DNA of 64,000 nt. Origin: Halomarina salina. GTDB lineage: Archaea > Halobacteriota > Halobacteria > Halobacteriales > Haloarculaceae. Made by a program: the position numbers and the translations under genes. This document shows positions 54,230-62,944 of the stretch, piece after piece (position 1 is the first letter of the stretch; every line of letters starts with the position of its first letter). Where the stretch lies: positions 1 through 64,000 of the forward strand of contig NZ_JALLGW010000004.1 of NCBI RefSeq assembly GCF_023074835.1. Reading direction: 5' to 3'. The notes below the pieces were generated by a model. It saw only the letters and a list, made by a program, of their open reading frames with translations, did no database searches and was not told where the DNA came from.

Positions 54230-54881
54230 ACTCCGCGTTAACTTCCCACTCACCTATAGAAGTTTCGTCCCCATCGGGCTTTCTGGGTGGACATGTCTGA
54301 GTAGAGCATCTCTAGAACTAATACTCGCCCGGCTTTTTTATACTAAACATCTTTTTGGTTAACGCCTATTTATGTACGGATCAATCTGTGGCAGTGACAG
54401 TGAATCGGCTAGCGAACTGACCACCAAGCGACCAATTGGAAGCAGGCCTCCTCATTAGTAGAGATCGGTCGGTCATTGTAGCCACTCGTTGACCGCCCAT
54501 CCAATGCGACTAGCTCAATGGCTATAACTCTCGTTAGTTCCTAATCGGTAGAATTGGCATCCTTCCCCTTGGAACTGTCAGCGTCATCAGTACTGACCAA
54601 GGTGACTGGTGAATTAAATGCATGAAACCGCATTGATGCTGCGAGATTGGGTTGACCATTCGGTTGATGGTAGAAAAATTGAGTAGCAAGCTGCGGGCCG
54701 AATCTGCAGCTCCCATCACCCCAAAGAAAACCGGCTTGAATAGGCCATTACATAACCCTAATGCTCAAAATTCTGGCTCATATTTTTGTTTTAATCACAT
54801 AAAATTCCGTATTTGGAATCAAATACTGCTTCAGAGATTTACATGATGGAAGGCTTTAATACTGGGCAAAGTCCCCATTGG
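54230..54881. promoter_or_regulatory. Long divergent control region of the ABC transporter
   Basis: About 650 bases without a convincing gene separate the ATPase from the binding-protein gene. The stretch is AT-rich, especially 54330-54380 and 54770-54845, and a TATA-like GTATTTGG lies near 54809. Short open frames here look like chance. The size leaves room for operators of a sugar-responsive regulator, but no repeat was clear enough to call. Confidence 0.4.
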
Positions 54882-54899
54882 GCCATGCCAAAGCATGGC
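54882..54899 (+). promoter_or_regulatory. Hairpin in the leader of the binding-protein gene
   Basis: GCCATGC and GCATGGC form a perfect 7-base stem around a CAAA loop, 34 bases before the ATG at 54933. It lies between two candidate starts (54843 and 54933). If the later start is right, the hairpin is in the untranslated leader and may affect translation or mRNA stability. Confidence 0.4.
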
Positions 54900-54932
54900 A
54901 ATGGAGCGGACAGAACGTTTGCCACGAAGAGA

Positions 54933-56342
54933 ATGAATCGGCGCCGGTTTCTCGCAGGTGCAGGGGCCGCCGGCATTATCGGGTTGAGTGGCTGTCTCGG
55001 TGGTGGAAACAATGGCGGCAGTTCTAACAACACGGATTCAGGTGGTGGGGGCGGTGGTGCGACCACTTCTACAGGTGAATGGGGGGACTTCAGTGGGAAA
55101 ACTGTACACGTGGTGGCTGAATCTCCAGGTCAGGGAATGACTGAAGCGTATGACAAGATTGCCAACGAGTTCCAGAAAGCGACCGGAGCCAAGGTCAACA
55201 TGGACTACACGGAGGCAGGAGCAGGAACGGGCGAACGTGTCGCCCAGCTCATTAGTGCCGGTAACCCTCCGGAAGTCATCCATTCAACGCAACTGGAAGC
55301 AGTGAAGTTTCTGAATCAGGACGTCTTGCAGCCTATCGGTGATACACTCGATGCGGTATCTGAGTCATGGGGGGAGGTGGGAGAGCCCATTCGACTTACG
55401 GCGAACGATCAAGACTACATGGTCCCGATGTACCTCGAGCGTGGAATCGATTGGCGTCGGGACGACGTTTATGAGGCCAACCCATCAACGTGGGAAGAGG
55501 AGGTAGCAGAAGCAAAGCGGGTAGATGGAACGAACGGTCTCAATGGGTACTACGTCGGCGCAGGCAACGACGTCTGTAATCAGATTCAGATACATTCTCG
55601 GCTCAGAGAGAACGGGGCTCGGATGTACCACCGGAAAGACGACGAGATTCAGATTGCTATTGACGATGGTGGAGAGAACAAGCAACTCTGGATTGAGACA
55701 TTGAACCACCTCAAGCGACTTCACAAATACTCGCCAAAAGCTGCGGACGCTTCCTGTGGGTCACTCTCGAACGCTATCCCCTCTGGCCAGAGCGCAGCCG
55801 GGTGGTATGTTGGCTTCAGGCCGAAACTTATCGCTGGTCGACAAAACAAATCGTTTGCAAAGAACGTTCGTCCGTACTTCCCGAAGCAGAGCGACGAGGC
55901 TCTAACACACGGCCAGTCGGTCGGGTGGGTGCAGGGGAAAGGTGCTGATGCGACCGACGCAGCAAGAGAGTGGATGCGTTTCGCTTACCAACCGGAATAC
56001 TGGACGGATTTCATGATGTCGGTACCAATCCACAACATCCCTGCGTTCCCGAAAGTTCGCAACGGCGATGCATACCAGCAGGCGTTGCAGCAGTTCGTTG
56101 AAGAGAGCTCTGGGCACAGTATGGATGTGATACAACAGTTCTTCGACCTTACTGTTGAACGAGGGATGAATCCAGCAATCGCAGTCGAAGGTGGTAATCC
56201 ATATGCTGGTACCCTGATGTTTGGAAGCGATATTATCACGCGCCCAGTCCAGGAAGTCCTGCTTAATGATGTCGACCCGGCAACGGCTGTAGAAAACGTT
56301 CATCAGACCGCAGTAAACGCGCTCGAACAGGCGAAGTCGTAA
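54933..56342 (+). CDS. ABC transporter solute-binding lipoprotein (Tat-type)
   Basis: 469 residues from the ATG at 54933. The N-terminus MNRRRFLAGAGAAG followed by GLSGC is a twin-arginine signal with lipobox, standard for haloarchaeal binding proteins. A Gly/Ser/Asn-rich linker follows to about residue 45, and then an extracellular family 1 (UgpB/MalE-like) fold with KTVHVVAESPGQG, ERVAQLISAGNPPEV and WMRFAYQPEYWTDFM. An earlier in-frame ATG at 54843 would put 30 residues before the twin arginine; codon use there is poor, so 54933 is preferred. The ligand is probably a sugar or sugar derivative, which the sequence does not specify. Confidence 0.88.
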   Translation: MNRRRFLAGAGAAGIIGLSGCLGGGNNGGSSNNTDSGGGGGGATTSTGEWGDFSGKTVHVVAESPGQGMTEAYDKIANEFQKATGAKVNMDYTEAGAGTGERVAQLISAGNPPEVIHSTQLEAVKFLNQDVLQPIGDTLDAVSESWGEVGEPIRLTANDQDYMVPMYLERGIDWRRDDVYEANPSTWEEEVAEAKRVDGTNGLNGYYVGAGNDVCNQIQIHSRLRENGARMYHRKDDEIQIAIDDGGENKQLWIETLNHLKRLHKYSPKAADASCGSLSNAIPSGQSAAGWYVGFRPKLIAGRQNKSFAKNVRPYFPKQSDEALTHGQSVGWVQGKGADATDAAREWMRFAYQPEYWTDFMMSVPIHNIPAFPKVRNGDAYQQALQQFVEESSGHSMDVIQQFFDLTVERGMNPAIAVEGGNPYAGTLMFGSDIITRPVQEVLLNDVDPATAVENVHQTAVNALEQAKS

Positions 56343-56379
56343 TACTCGAGTCTCCAAAATCATAACTAATGTTTAATAA

Positions 56380-57333
56380 ATGAGCAATACAGAACCCACG
56401 CAAGAGCTGGGCGGCACGTATCGACGGCGAGACGAGGTCTACGAATTCCTTTCACGTCGTCGTGTGATGATCCTGTTGACCACGGTTCCAGTACTAGCCC
56501 TCTTCACCTTCATCTCACTAATCCCCATGGCTTGGGGAATTGTGACGACGTTCTTCGAGGTACCCCTGTATACGACGTGGGACTGGACTTGGGTTGGACT
56601 CAGCAACTATTCGCTGGTTCTCTCGCGCGAAATCTTCCAACAGTCGTTCATCCGAGCCGTTTACTTCGCACTGGGATCGGTTGTGGTACAGCTGGTGTTC
56701 GGTGTCGGTCTCGCACTACTGGTCAACCGATCGTTCCGATTTGCAGGCGCAATAAGAGCGATTGTCATGTTACCATATCTAATCCCGACAGCAGTCGTCG
56801 CGTACATCGCGATGTGGCTCGGTAATTCACAGTATGGGATTCTGAACCAAATCCTAGTTGACGTTGGCCTGATTAACAGTCCCATTGCTTGGTTTGGGAA
56901 CGCTGAACTCGTGATGCCAGCATTGATTGTCGCCAACAGCTGGAAATTTTCGATATTTGTCACCCTAATGACCCTCGCGAGACTACAGGGTATTCCGGAC
57001 GAATACTACGAGGCCGCGACAATGGCGGGCGCGAACCGCTATCAGCGGTTTCGAGACGTGACACTCCCCAATCTTAAGGGAGTCATTTTCATCGTGCTTC
57101 TGCTCAGAGGTATCTGGATGTTCAATAAATTCGATATCATCTGGATCCTCACACGTGGTGGGCCCGCGGAAGCCAGCAAGACGCTGCCGATTTACGGCTA
57201 CAATTTGGCGTTCCAGTCCTCAGAGCTGTCTCAAGCGACGACAGTTTCGACAATCATGTTCGCCGTCCTACTCGTAGTCGCGATATTGTACTTCCACTTC
57301 CTGAATCCGTCTGAAGAGGTGCGTGTCGAATGA
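56380..57333 (+). CDS. ABC transporter permease, MalF/UgpA type
   Basis: A 317-residue inner-membrane permease. A cytoplasmic N-terminus of about 35 residues is followed by six hydrophobic segments, the first ILLTTVPVLALFTFISLIPM. The EAA loop that contacts the ATPase reads YYEAATMAGANRYQRFRDVTLP near 205-226. It starts 37 bases after the binding-protein gene and overlaps the next permease by 4 bases. Confidence 0.92.
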   Translation: MSNTEPTQELGGTYRRRDEVYEFLSRRRVMILLTTVPVLALFTFISLIPMAWGIVTTFFEVPLYTTWDWTWVGLSNYSLVLSREIFQQSFIRAVYFALGSVVVQLVFGVGLALLVNRSFRFAGAIRAIVMLPYLIPTAVVAYIAMWLGNSQYGILNQILVDVGLINSPIAWFGNAELVMPALIVANSWKFSIFVTLMTLARLQGIPDEYYEAATMAGANRYQRFRDVTLPNLKGVIFIVLLLRGIWMFNKFDIIWILTRGGPAEASKTLPIYGYNLAFQSSELSQATTVSTIMFAVLLVVAILYFHFLNPSEEVRVE

Positions 57334-58223
57334 GTCAGAAGACCACTACAACCACATCACAGCAGTACAGCGGGTCAGTACCACTCTGGAACCGTCTCTC
57401 ATACGACCGACGAAACCAGTTGCGACGGCTGTCACTGTACGGGTTTCTGGCAGTCGCTTTGCTCGTTATCCTTTTCCCGCTGTACTGGATGGTCGTTACC
57501 TCGATCAAGCCATCCGACTTACTATTCAACGACCATCAAAATCTCTTCCCGTTGTCGTTTACTCTCGAAGCCTACGAAGCGATTCTAAGTGATCCGCAGT
57601 TCCTCCAGTATTATCTGAACAGCATCATCTACACGGTTGGTGTCGTCGGCCTCACCACAGTGACCGCAACCCTCGGGGGTTACGGGCTTACTCGAATCGA
57701 TATCCCGTACAAACGAATGTTCGCCCGAGGCATCCTCATGGGGTACATGTTCCCGGCGATCATGCTGTCGATTCCTATGTTTGTCCTCTGGCGGTACCTC
57801 GGATGGGTCAACACGTACATTGGAGTCATCCTCGCTGAGACTGCCCTGGCACTCCCGTTTGGTCTCTGGCTGATGTGGAAGTTCTTCCAGACCGTCCCAG
57901 AGTCGCTGGAGGAATCAGCGCGAATGAACGGTGCGACCCGATTCCAGGCGTTCAAGGACATTGCACTGCCGATCGCTCAACCGGGTATCATCGCCGTTTC
58001 CATCTTCGCGTATGCTGTCGCGTGGAATGAGTACACGATGCCAACCGTCCTGTTAAGTGACCAAGCGCTCTGGCCGCTCACTGTTGGTGTGCAATCATTC
58101 GTACAGGGGTATCAGGTTCTCTGGGGGCAAGTCATGGCGGCGACGACGCTCATGGTTATCCCATCCTTCCTGTTCGTCTACTTCCTGCAATCGTACATCC
58201 TGCAGGGCTTCCGTCTTAACTGA
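57330..58223 (+). CDS. ABC transporter permease, MalG/UgpE type
   Basis: A 297-residue permease that forms the heterodimeric channel with the upstream one. Six hydrophobic segments are visible, starting with YGFLAVALLVILFPLYWMVV. The EAA motif SLEESARMNGATRFQAFKDIALP is near 190-210. The ATG overlaps the previous stop (ATGA). It is the last gene of the transporter operon on this strand. Confidence 0.92.
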   Translation: MSQKTTTTTSQQYSGSVPLWNRLSYDRRNQLRRLSLYGFLAVALLVILFPLYWMVVTSIKPSDLLFNDHQNLFPLSFTLEAYEAILSDPQFLQYYLNSIIYTVGVVGLTTVTATLGGYGLTRIDIPYKRMFARGILMGYMFPAIMLSIPMFVLWRYLGWVNTYIGVILAETALALPFGLWLMWKFFQTVPESLEESARMNGATRFQAFKDIALPIAQPGIIAVSIFAYAVAWNEYTMPTVLLSDQALWPLTVGVQSFVQGYQVLWGQVMAATTLMVIPSFLFVYFLQSYILQGFRLN

Positions 58224-58329
58224 GGCGAATTTCGTTCTCACTCTCTTATTGCGTTGGTGACCCATGAAAACGCTCTACATCTCTGGGAGCTCCAACAAGC
58301 TCGTTACTATCGATCTGATAGTGTCGTAA

Positions 58330-58361
58330 CCATATCGGATGGCACCATCTATACGATATGG
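58330..58361. terminator. Bulged hairpin downstream of the transporter operon
   Basis: CCATATCG pairs perfectly with CGATATGG (outer 8-base stem). Inside, GATGG pairs with CCATC across a 2-base loop, and TATA forms a one-sided bulge. It lies 107 bases after the permease stop. It may protect the 3' end of the transporter mRNA or be a protein site. A run of six T lies at about 58491-58496, further downstream. Confidence 0.35.
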
Positions 58362-58497
58362 TAGAATTCTGCTGCTTCGATTCAAGCATGAGTGAGATTG
58401 TCCTCGAACCCGACTAAATAAGCCACCATCCACAACGCATCACGTAAAAATGCGTAGGAGTAATAATATCGAAGTCAGTTGAGACGAGTCGGTTTTT

Positions 58498-59781
58498 TCA
58501 GCCATCGACGGGTGACATCCGTTCAGTAGGTGGTTGTGGGGACACACGAGCGATGATTAACAGACCGATTCGTCCAGCGCTACCGAAAAGTATTATGCTA
58601 AGAATCGATAGCTGAACAGCCTGAGAAAGGCCCACTACTGGTCGTGTGACTGCTATTGCCCAGCCGATGACGATGGGAGTAAGCGTGATGACGACACGAC
58701 TAGCTGCTTCGGCCACACTCACGAATCCAGCTCGCAATGCGGTCGGAGCGATTCCGGTAATGATGCTTCGGTAGAGCGAGATCTCGATTCCGAACCCGAC
58801 ACCAACGATCACGATGCCAGCGGCCGCTATCGGGATGCCCGGAGCGAGCAATACGACTCCGAATCCGACCGCCTGGGCGGTATTACTGATGAGCAATGGC
58901 ACGTAGCGAGAGCCAAATATTTCCGTTACTCGTCCAGATTGGCTGGCTGATGCTGCGAAAACCAGGCTCCCAATGGCGACGAGTACTCCCGCTTCACTAG
59001 GTGTGCCATTGATTACTCGAATCACAATCACTGAATTATAGGTGAGGAAGCTGATCCACACGATGGGACCAAGTGCTCGGGCAGTGGTGAGTGCGAGAAC
59101 ACGCCGATGGCGAACAAGGTCGAATAGGGCCTTTCGGTACGATAGGCCGTCAGAGCTCTGAATCGATTGGCCAGTAGTACCCGTCGTACTATCGGTGGCT
59201 GGTTCGTCATACCATCGGAAGAAGATAACAGCGGTCGGAATCGCCAGCGCAAACAAGAAAAATGGATATCGCCACCTGATTGCGACGAGTACCCCCGCGA
59301 GCAACGGGAACACCATCTGAGCTAGTCCACTCCCCGAGAACCGAAGTCCCTGTGCTGTTGCCTCTCTTGTTCCCGCGTAGAGGTCACCCACACTCGTAAC
59401 GAGAATTGGCGTTAGTCCTGCAAACGCAACTCCCTGAATCATTCGGAGCCCTAACACGAGAGCGAAGTTGGTCGTGAGGGCAATCGCACTACCTGCGAAG
59501 CCGAATAATGTGAGAGAAGCAGCGAGAACGAGCCGACGACCGTATCGGTCCGCAAGTACGCCAGCGAGGGGGATAACGAAAATTGCGGGAGCTGTGAAGA
59601 ATGAAACCATGAGTCCAATCGTGGCAGGCGAGGCCCCGAGCGGTTCGATTAGTGTATCGAGAACTGGTGAGAGCAGCGCTGTTCCAATAGCTGGGAAAAT
59701 ATTCGCGAGCAACAGCAACTGAAAATTCCGCTCGCTGATGACAGTGGCTTCACTCCCGAATAGCGAGTCTCTGAGACGCAC
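58498..59781 (-). CDS. Major facilitator superfamily transporter
   Basis: A 427-residue protein with about 12 hydrophobic segments. The MFS signature ADRYGRRLVLAA lies between segments 2 and 3 (near residue 82), and the drug:H+ antiporter-like GLTPILVTSVGDLYAGTREATAQG near 125-150. A polar loop near 195-215 joins the two six-helix halves. It converges with the permease operon. An efflux role is typical for this sub-type, but the substrate is unknown. Confidence 0.88.
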   Translation of the reverse strand: MRLRDSLFGSEATVISERNFQLLLLANIFPAIGTALLSPVLDTLIEPLGASPATIGLMVSFFTAPAIFVIPLAGVLADRYGRRLVLAASLTLFGFAGSAIALTTNFALVLGLRMIQGVAFAGLTPILVTSVGDLYAGTREATAQGLRFSGSGLAQMVFPLLAGVLVAIRWRYPFFLFALAIPTAVIFFRWYDEPATDSTTGTTGQSIQSSDGLSYRKALFDLVRHRRVLALTTARALGPIVWISFLTYNSVIVIRVINGTPSEAGVLVAIGSLVFAASASQSGRVTEIFGSRYVPLLISNTAQAVGFGVVLLAPGIPIAAAGIVIVGVGFGIEISLYRSIITGIAPTALRAGFVSVAEAASRVVITLTPIVIGWAIAVTRPVVGLSQAVQLSILSIILFGSAGRIGLLIIARVSPQPPTERMSPVDG

Positions 59782-60171
59782 GTCCTATCGGGACACCAGA
59801 AGGAGTGAATACGCAAAAAATGATAGGGAACCGAATAATTTCACCGCAATTCACTGATATCAAGAGCCCCCAAGCAGTATGGGAGCATCTCGCAGTACAA
59901 TCAAGCGCTGTCAATTAACGATACCCAGCCATGAGACCTCGAGCCCCGTACGTTCTGAATAGCTAGAGGGCTCATCGACCAGATGGTCAATGCGCTCCGG
60001 AGGAGAGGGCATTCAACGTCATTGACCGTCCTTCCAACACTCTATCGATACTTTCAGCCGAACTGATCAGACAAGGCTGGTCATCCTCGTGGAGCCCCAG
60101 GCCGACAATACGTGAAGGAGCAGCGCCAGTAGTATCTGGATGCTCATAGGACCATTACGCCATCAGCCGAA
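59782..60171. other. Intergenic stretch with no recognised gene
   Basis: These 390 bases lie between the divergent MFS and amidohydrolase genes. No frame with haloarchaeal codon use, no repeat and no RNA gene was seen. The MFS promoter should lie near 59800-59830, where the sequence is A-rich. Confidence 0.45.
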
Positions 60172-60181
60172 CAATTATTAG
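60172..60181 (+). promoter_or_regulatory. TATA element of the amidohydrolase operon
   Basis: CAATTATTAG lies 23-32 bases before the ATG at 60204. That is the spacing expected for a leaderless haloarchaeal transcript starting at or next to the start codon. Confidence 0.5.
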
Positions 60182-60203
60182 AAGGCACGTTAGACTTTGT
60201 CAC

Positions 60204-61331
60204 ATGTCTGGCAGAACGACTGGTCAGCATGTAGAAGAGGGTTTCAACACTGAGACAGTAATTGATACGGACTTTCACCTCGAAATCCACTCACCTGAGC
60301 CGCTCTTACCCTACATCGAAAACAAAGCAGTCGCTGAGAAGATGGAGTGGGGGATGCCGAAAGCCGATCTCGGGGGTTGGGTATCGAACTACTCTCATGA
60401 GACCGAGAGTTCGACCATTACTCACGGTCAACCGATGAATACAGAAGAGATGGTAACGGTCATGGAGAGGATGGGCCTCGATTCGATAGTCGTCATCCCG
60501 GGGCTAGTCAATCTTGCTACGGGTCGTTATCCGGAAGTGAAAACCGAGCTTGCACGTGCTTACAACGACTATCTCCTAGACAAGGTTATCGACGTTTCAG
60601 AGGGTATCCACGGAGCAATTATTGCCCCACAGTGGGATACGAACGCCGCTGTCGAAGAACTCGATCGCGTTGGCACAGAACGGGGAGTCGTCGCCGCACA
60701 AGCCTGGTATGGCCCAAATAAACTCATCGGTGGGACAGAGTTTGATCCCGTCGTTGAGCAGCTCTGCTCGCTCGACCTCCCCTGGCTGATTCACGGTGCA
60801 GGGTTCGATAAGCAATTCGACGTCCACGGCGCCTCGAAGCACTCATACGTCGAGGCGTTTGCCCTCGATTGGTCGCATAGTGCGATGTTGAATCAAGGGA
60901 ACATTATCTTCTCTGGGATGCTCGATAAGTACCCTGACCTCCAAGTTGTCATTCAGGAAGCCGGAATCAGCTGGATACCATTCATGGCATTGCGATGTGA
61001 CGAGATGTACCAGAACTATCCCGGCGATCTGCAGCTGACACCACGCCTTATGGAGATGGACCAAGAGTATCTGGACCGGATGCCAAGTGAATACGTCTTT
61101 GACAATTTCTACTACAATACCCAACCTATTGCACTTCCCGGCGGACCGAAGCATGCAAAGGCGTTTCTAGAGATGTGCCATGCCGAAGACACCATCTTGT
61201 TCGCCACAGACTTCCCGCACCACACGCTTGATACGGTGGATTGGGTCCGTGACAATCCGGCTATTGATCAGAAACTGCAGCGGCAGCTGCTGAGTGAGAC
61301 GGCCAGCGAACTCTTTGGTATTGATGTCTAA
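60204..61331 (+). CDS. Amidohydrolase-family (COG2159) hydrolase or decarboxylase
   Basis: A 375-residue metal-dependent TIM-barrel enzyme of the amidohydrolase-2 group, which includes ACMSD-type decarboxylases and hydrolases in ring-cleavage pathways. VIDTDFHLEIHS near 20 supplies the first metal ligands. PWLIHGAGFDKQF near 195 supplies the middle His, and FATDFPHHTLDTVDW near 335 the catalytic Asp and second-sphere His residues. SGMLDKYPDLQVVIQEAGISW near 235-258 is a family hallmark. The Rieske ferredoxin gene overlaps its end by 8 bases. The substrate is unknown; an aromatic or cyclic acid is plausible from the neighbours. Confidence 0.82.
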   Translation: MSGRTTGQHVEEGFNTETVIDTDFHLEIHSPEPLLPYIENKAVAEKMEWGMPKADLGGWVSNYSHETESSTITHGQPMNTEEMVTVMERMGLDSIVVIPGLVNLATGRYPEVKTELARAYNDYLLDKVIDVSEGIHGAIIAPQWDTNAAVEELDRVGTERGVVAAQAWYGPNKLIGGTEFDPVVEQLCSLDLPWLIHGAGFDKQFDVHGASKHSYVEAFALDWSHSAMLNQGNIIFSGMLDKYPDLQVVIQEAGISWIPFMALRCDEMYQNYPGDLQLTPRLMEMDQEYLDRMPSEYVFDNFYYNTQPIALPGGPKHAKAFLEMCHAEDTILFATDFPHHTLDTVDWVRDNPAIDQKLQRQLLSETASELFGIDV

Positions 61332-61680
61332 ATACCATGTCGGGTACGTCGACGATTTCCCCGAAGGGGAAGGAGTTGCGGTTGATGCAGGAGGGGTTGA
61401 CGTCGCCGTATTCAACGTTGGCGGTGAGTTGTTCGCTATTCACAATAACTGTCCACACAAGAATCTCCCACTCGCCGAAGCTGGACAACCCAGATTCATC
61501 GAGGGACCGGATCCAGCGACAGATACGCGGGGAGCGATAAACGCTGACAGCTGTACAATCAATTGCCCGTGGCATCGATTGGAATTTTCACTGACAGACG
61601 GCCACAGTCCGCTACTGGACTACAACATCCCTACATACGAGGTAGTTACTGAAGGTGAGAAGGTCATCATTCGACGATAA
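61324..61680 (+). CDS. Rieske [2Fe-2S] ferredoxin-like protein
   Basis: 118 residues from the ATG at 61324, which overlaps the amidohydrolase stop by 8 bases. The cluster ligands are complete: NNCPHKNLPL (C-x-H) near 41 and NCPWHRLEF (C-x-x-H) near 80. About 35 residues separate the two boxes, longer than the usual 15-20, so a loop is inserted between them (residues PRFIEGPDPATDTRG). It has no membrane segment, so it should be a soluble electron carrier for an oxygenase or a nitrite-reductase-small-subunit-like protein. The oxygenase itself is not in the window. Confidence 0.88.
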   Translation: MSKYHVGYVDDFPEGEGVAVDAGGVDVAVFNVGGELFAIHNNCPHKNLPLAEAGQPRFIEGPDPATDTRGAINADSCTINCPWHRLEFSLTDGHSPLLDYNIPTYEVVTEGEKVIIRR

Positions 61681-61981
61681 CTGATAGCCAAGCCAGCGAG
61701 CGCATTCTTCCCCCGTCTTTGTTCTATCAACGTCGACCATCTGTTGGGACCCCCCAACTGCCCCGCTTCACCAGGTCAAATCGGTTGATCAGCTGTAACT
61801 TCGACCATTTGGACACCCCATCTGTAGATGAGGCCCCCCACCGCTATCTCAACACGGGAGGATTGGAATAAGGGTAAAAGCCATGAGAGTGCTAAAATTG
61901 GCCATTTCACGTACGGCGCTATCGGAGTTCTGTTTCGGCTGATGCAAACGCTTAACAATCCCACCAAACAGGGTAGACAGT
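61681..61981. promoter_or_regulatory. Intergenic region with promoter of the hydratase gene
   Basis: The 301 bases hold no recognised gene. CTTAACAATC at 61951-61960 lies about 25-30 bases before the ATG at 61982 and is a probable TATA element for a leaderless transcript. Confidence 0.45.
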
Positions 61982-62857
61982 ATGACGTGGCAGACGTTAG
62001 AACGAACCAATCACGAAGAGGGCATCGTTCGAATAACACTCGACCGACCGGATACGCACAACGCAATATCGCCACAGCTTATCGATGAACTTGACGAAGC
62101 GCTAAAAGAAGCCGAGGATGAAGAAGAAACCCGAGTCATCATTATCGACGGAAACGGACCGTCATTCTCCTCGGGTCACGATCTCGGTGGGGGCGAGGAC
62201 GGTTTCCAAGATAGTCGACGAGGCTGGTCTGCCGAGAAGCGGCTCAGTTATGAACAGGAGTATTATTGGGAACGCAGCATGGACATTCGAGATCTTCGTG
62301 TCCCCACAATCACACAAATTCACGGATATTGTGGCGCAGCAGGACTGATGCTGATGTCTGTGTGTGATCTTGCAGTCGCCTCAGCTGATGCTACGTTCCA
62401 ACAGCCCGTCAATCGGATGGCCTCCGCAGCGACCGAACTCCTGCTTGAGCCGTGGGAGATGGGCTTTCGGAAGGCCAAGGAGTTCATCTGGACTGGAGAC
62501 CCGATTTCCGGGCCGGAAGCTGAACGACTTGGTCTTGTGAACAAGGCAGTACCTGAAGAGGACCTTGATGAAGAGACGATGGTGTTGGCGACAAAACTCG
62601 CCCGGCAGCCACCTTTCGCGCTCCAACTCAGCAAGAAGACCATTAATCACGCCGAAAACCAGGTCGGTCGGCGAGAGGCAATGTACTCTCATTTCCTAGC
62701 TCATCAGCTCACTCACCAGAGCGACGAGTGGACAGACTGGCATGACGAAGCGGGTGAGAAATGGGAAGAAGAAGGGCTTCGAGCATGGCTTAACCACCGA
62801 GACGATCGGTTCGACATCGAAACGATGGAAGACATCGAGGAAACGAGAGAGGACTAA
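61982..62857 (+). CDS. Enoyl-CoA hydratase/isomerase
   Basis: A 291-residue crotonase-fold enzyme that adds water to enoyl-CoA thioesters or carries out a related reaction. RITLDRPDTHNAISPQLIDEL near 15-35 is the family start. GPSFSSGHDLGGG near 60-72 forms the first oxyanion-hole segment, and IHGYCGAAGLMLMSVCDLAVAS near 105-127 the second. TATELLLEPWEMG-like sequence near 145 takes the place of the usual GLxPxxG catalytic segment, so the precise reaction is open. The longer C-terminal tail (about 250-291, acidic and tryptophan-rich) is unusual for the family. Confidence 0.88.
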   Translation: MTWQTLERTNHEEGIVRITLDRPDTHNAISPQLIDELDEALKEAEDEEETRVIIIDGNGPSFSSGHDLGGGEDGFQDSRRGWSAEKRLSYEQEYYWERSMDIRDLRVPTITQIHGYCGAAGLMLMSVCDLAVASADATFQQPVNRMASAATELLLEPWEMGFRKAKEFIWTGDPISGPEAERLGLVNKAVPEEDLDEETMVLATKLARQPPFALQLSKKTINHAENQVGRREAMYSHFLAHQLTHQSDEWTDWHDEAGEKWEEEGLRAWLNHRDDRFDIETMEDIEETRED

Positions 62858-62913
62858 TTGGCGTCCGTCTGTGTCAGTGAACCTCTGATGAAACGAATGG
62901 ACACTATTCCTCG

Positions 62914-62921
62914 TATTTATC
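62914..62921 (+). promoter_or_regulatory. TATA element before the dehydrogenase gene
   Basis: TATTTATC lies 24-31 bases before the ATG at 62945, the spacing of a leaderless haloarchaeal promoter. The gene may thus be transcribed independently of the hydratase. Confidence 0.5.
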
Positions 62922-62944
62922 TGAGATGGTAGCCACGACTGTGC

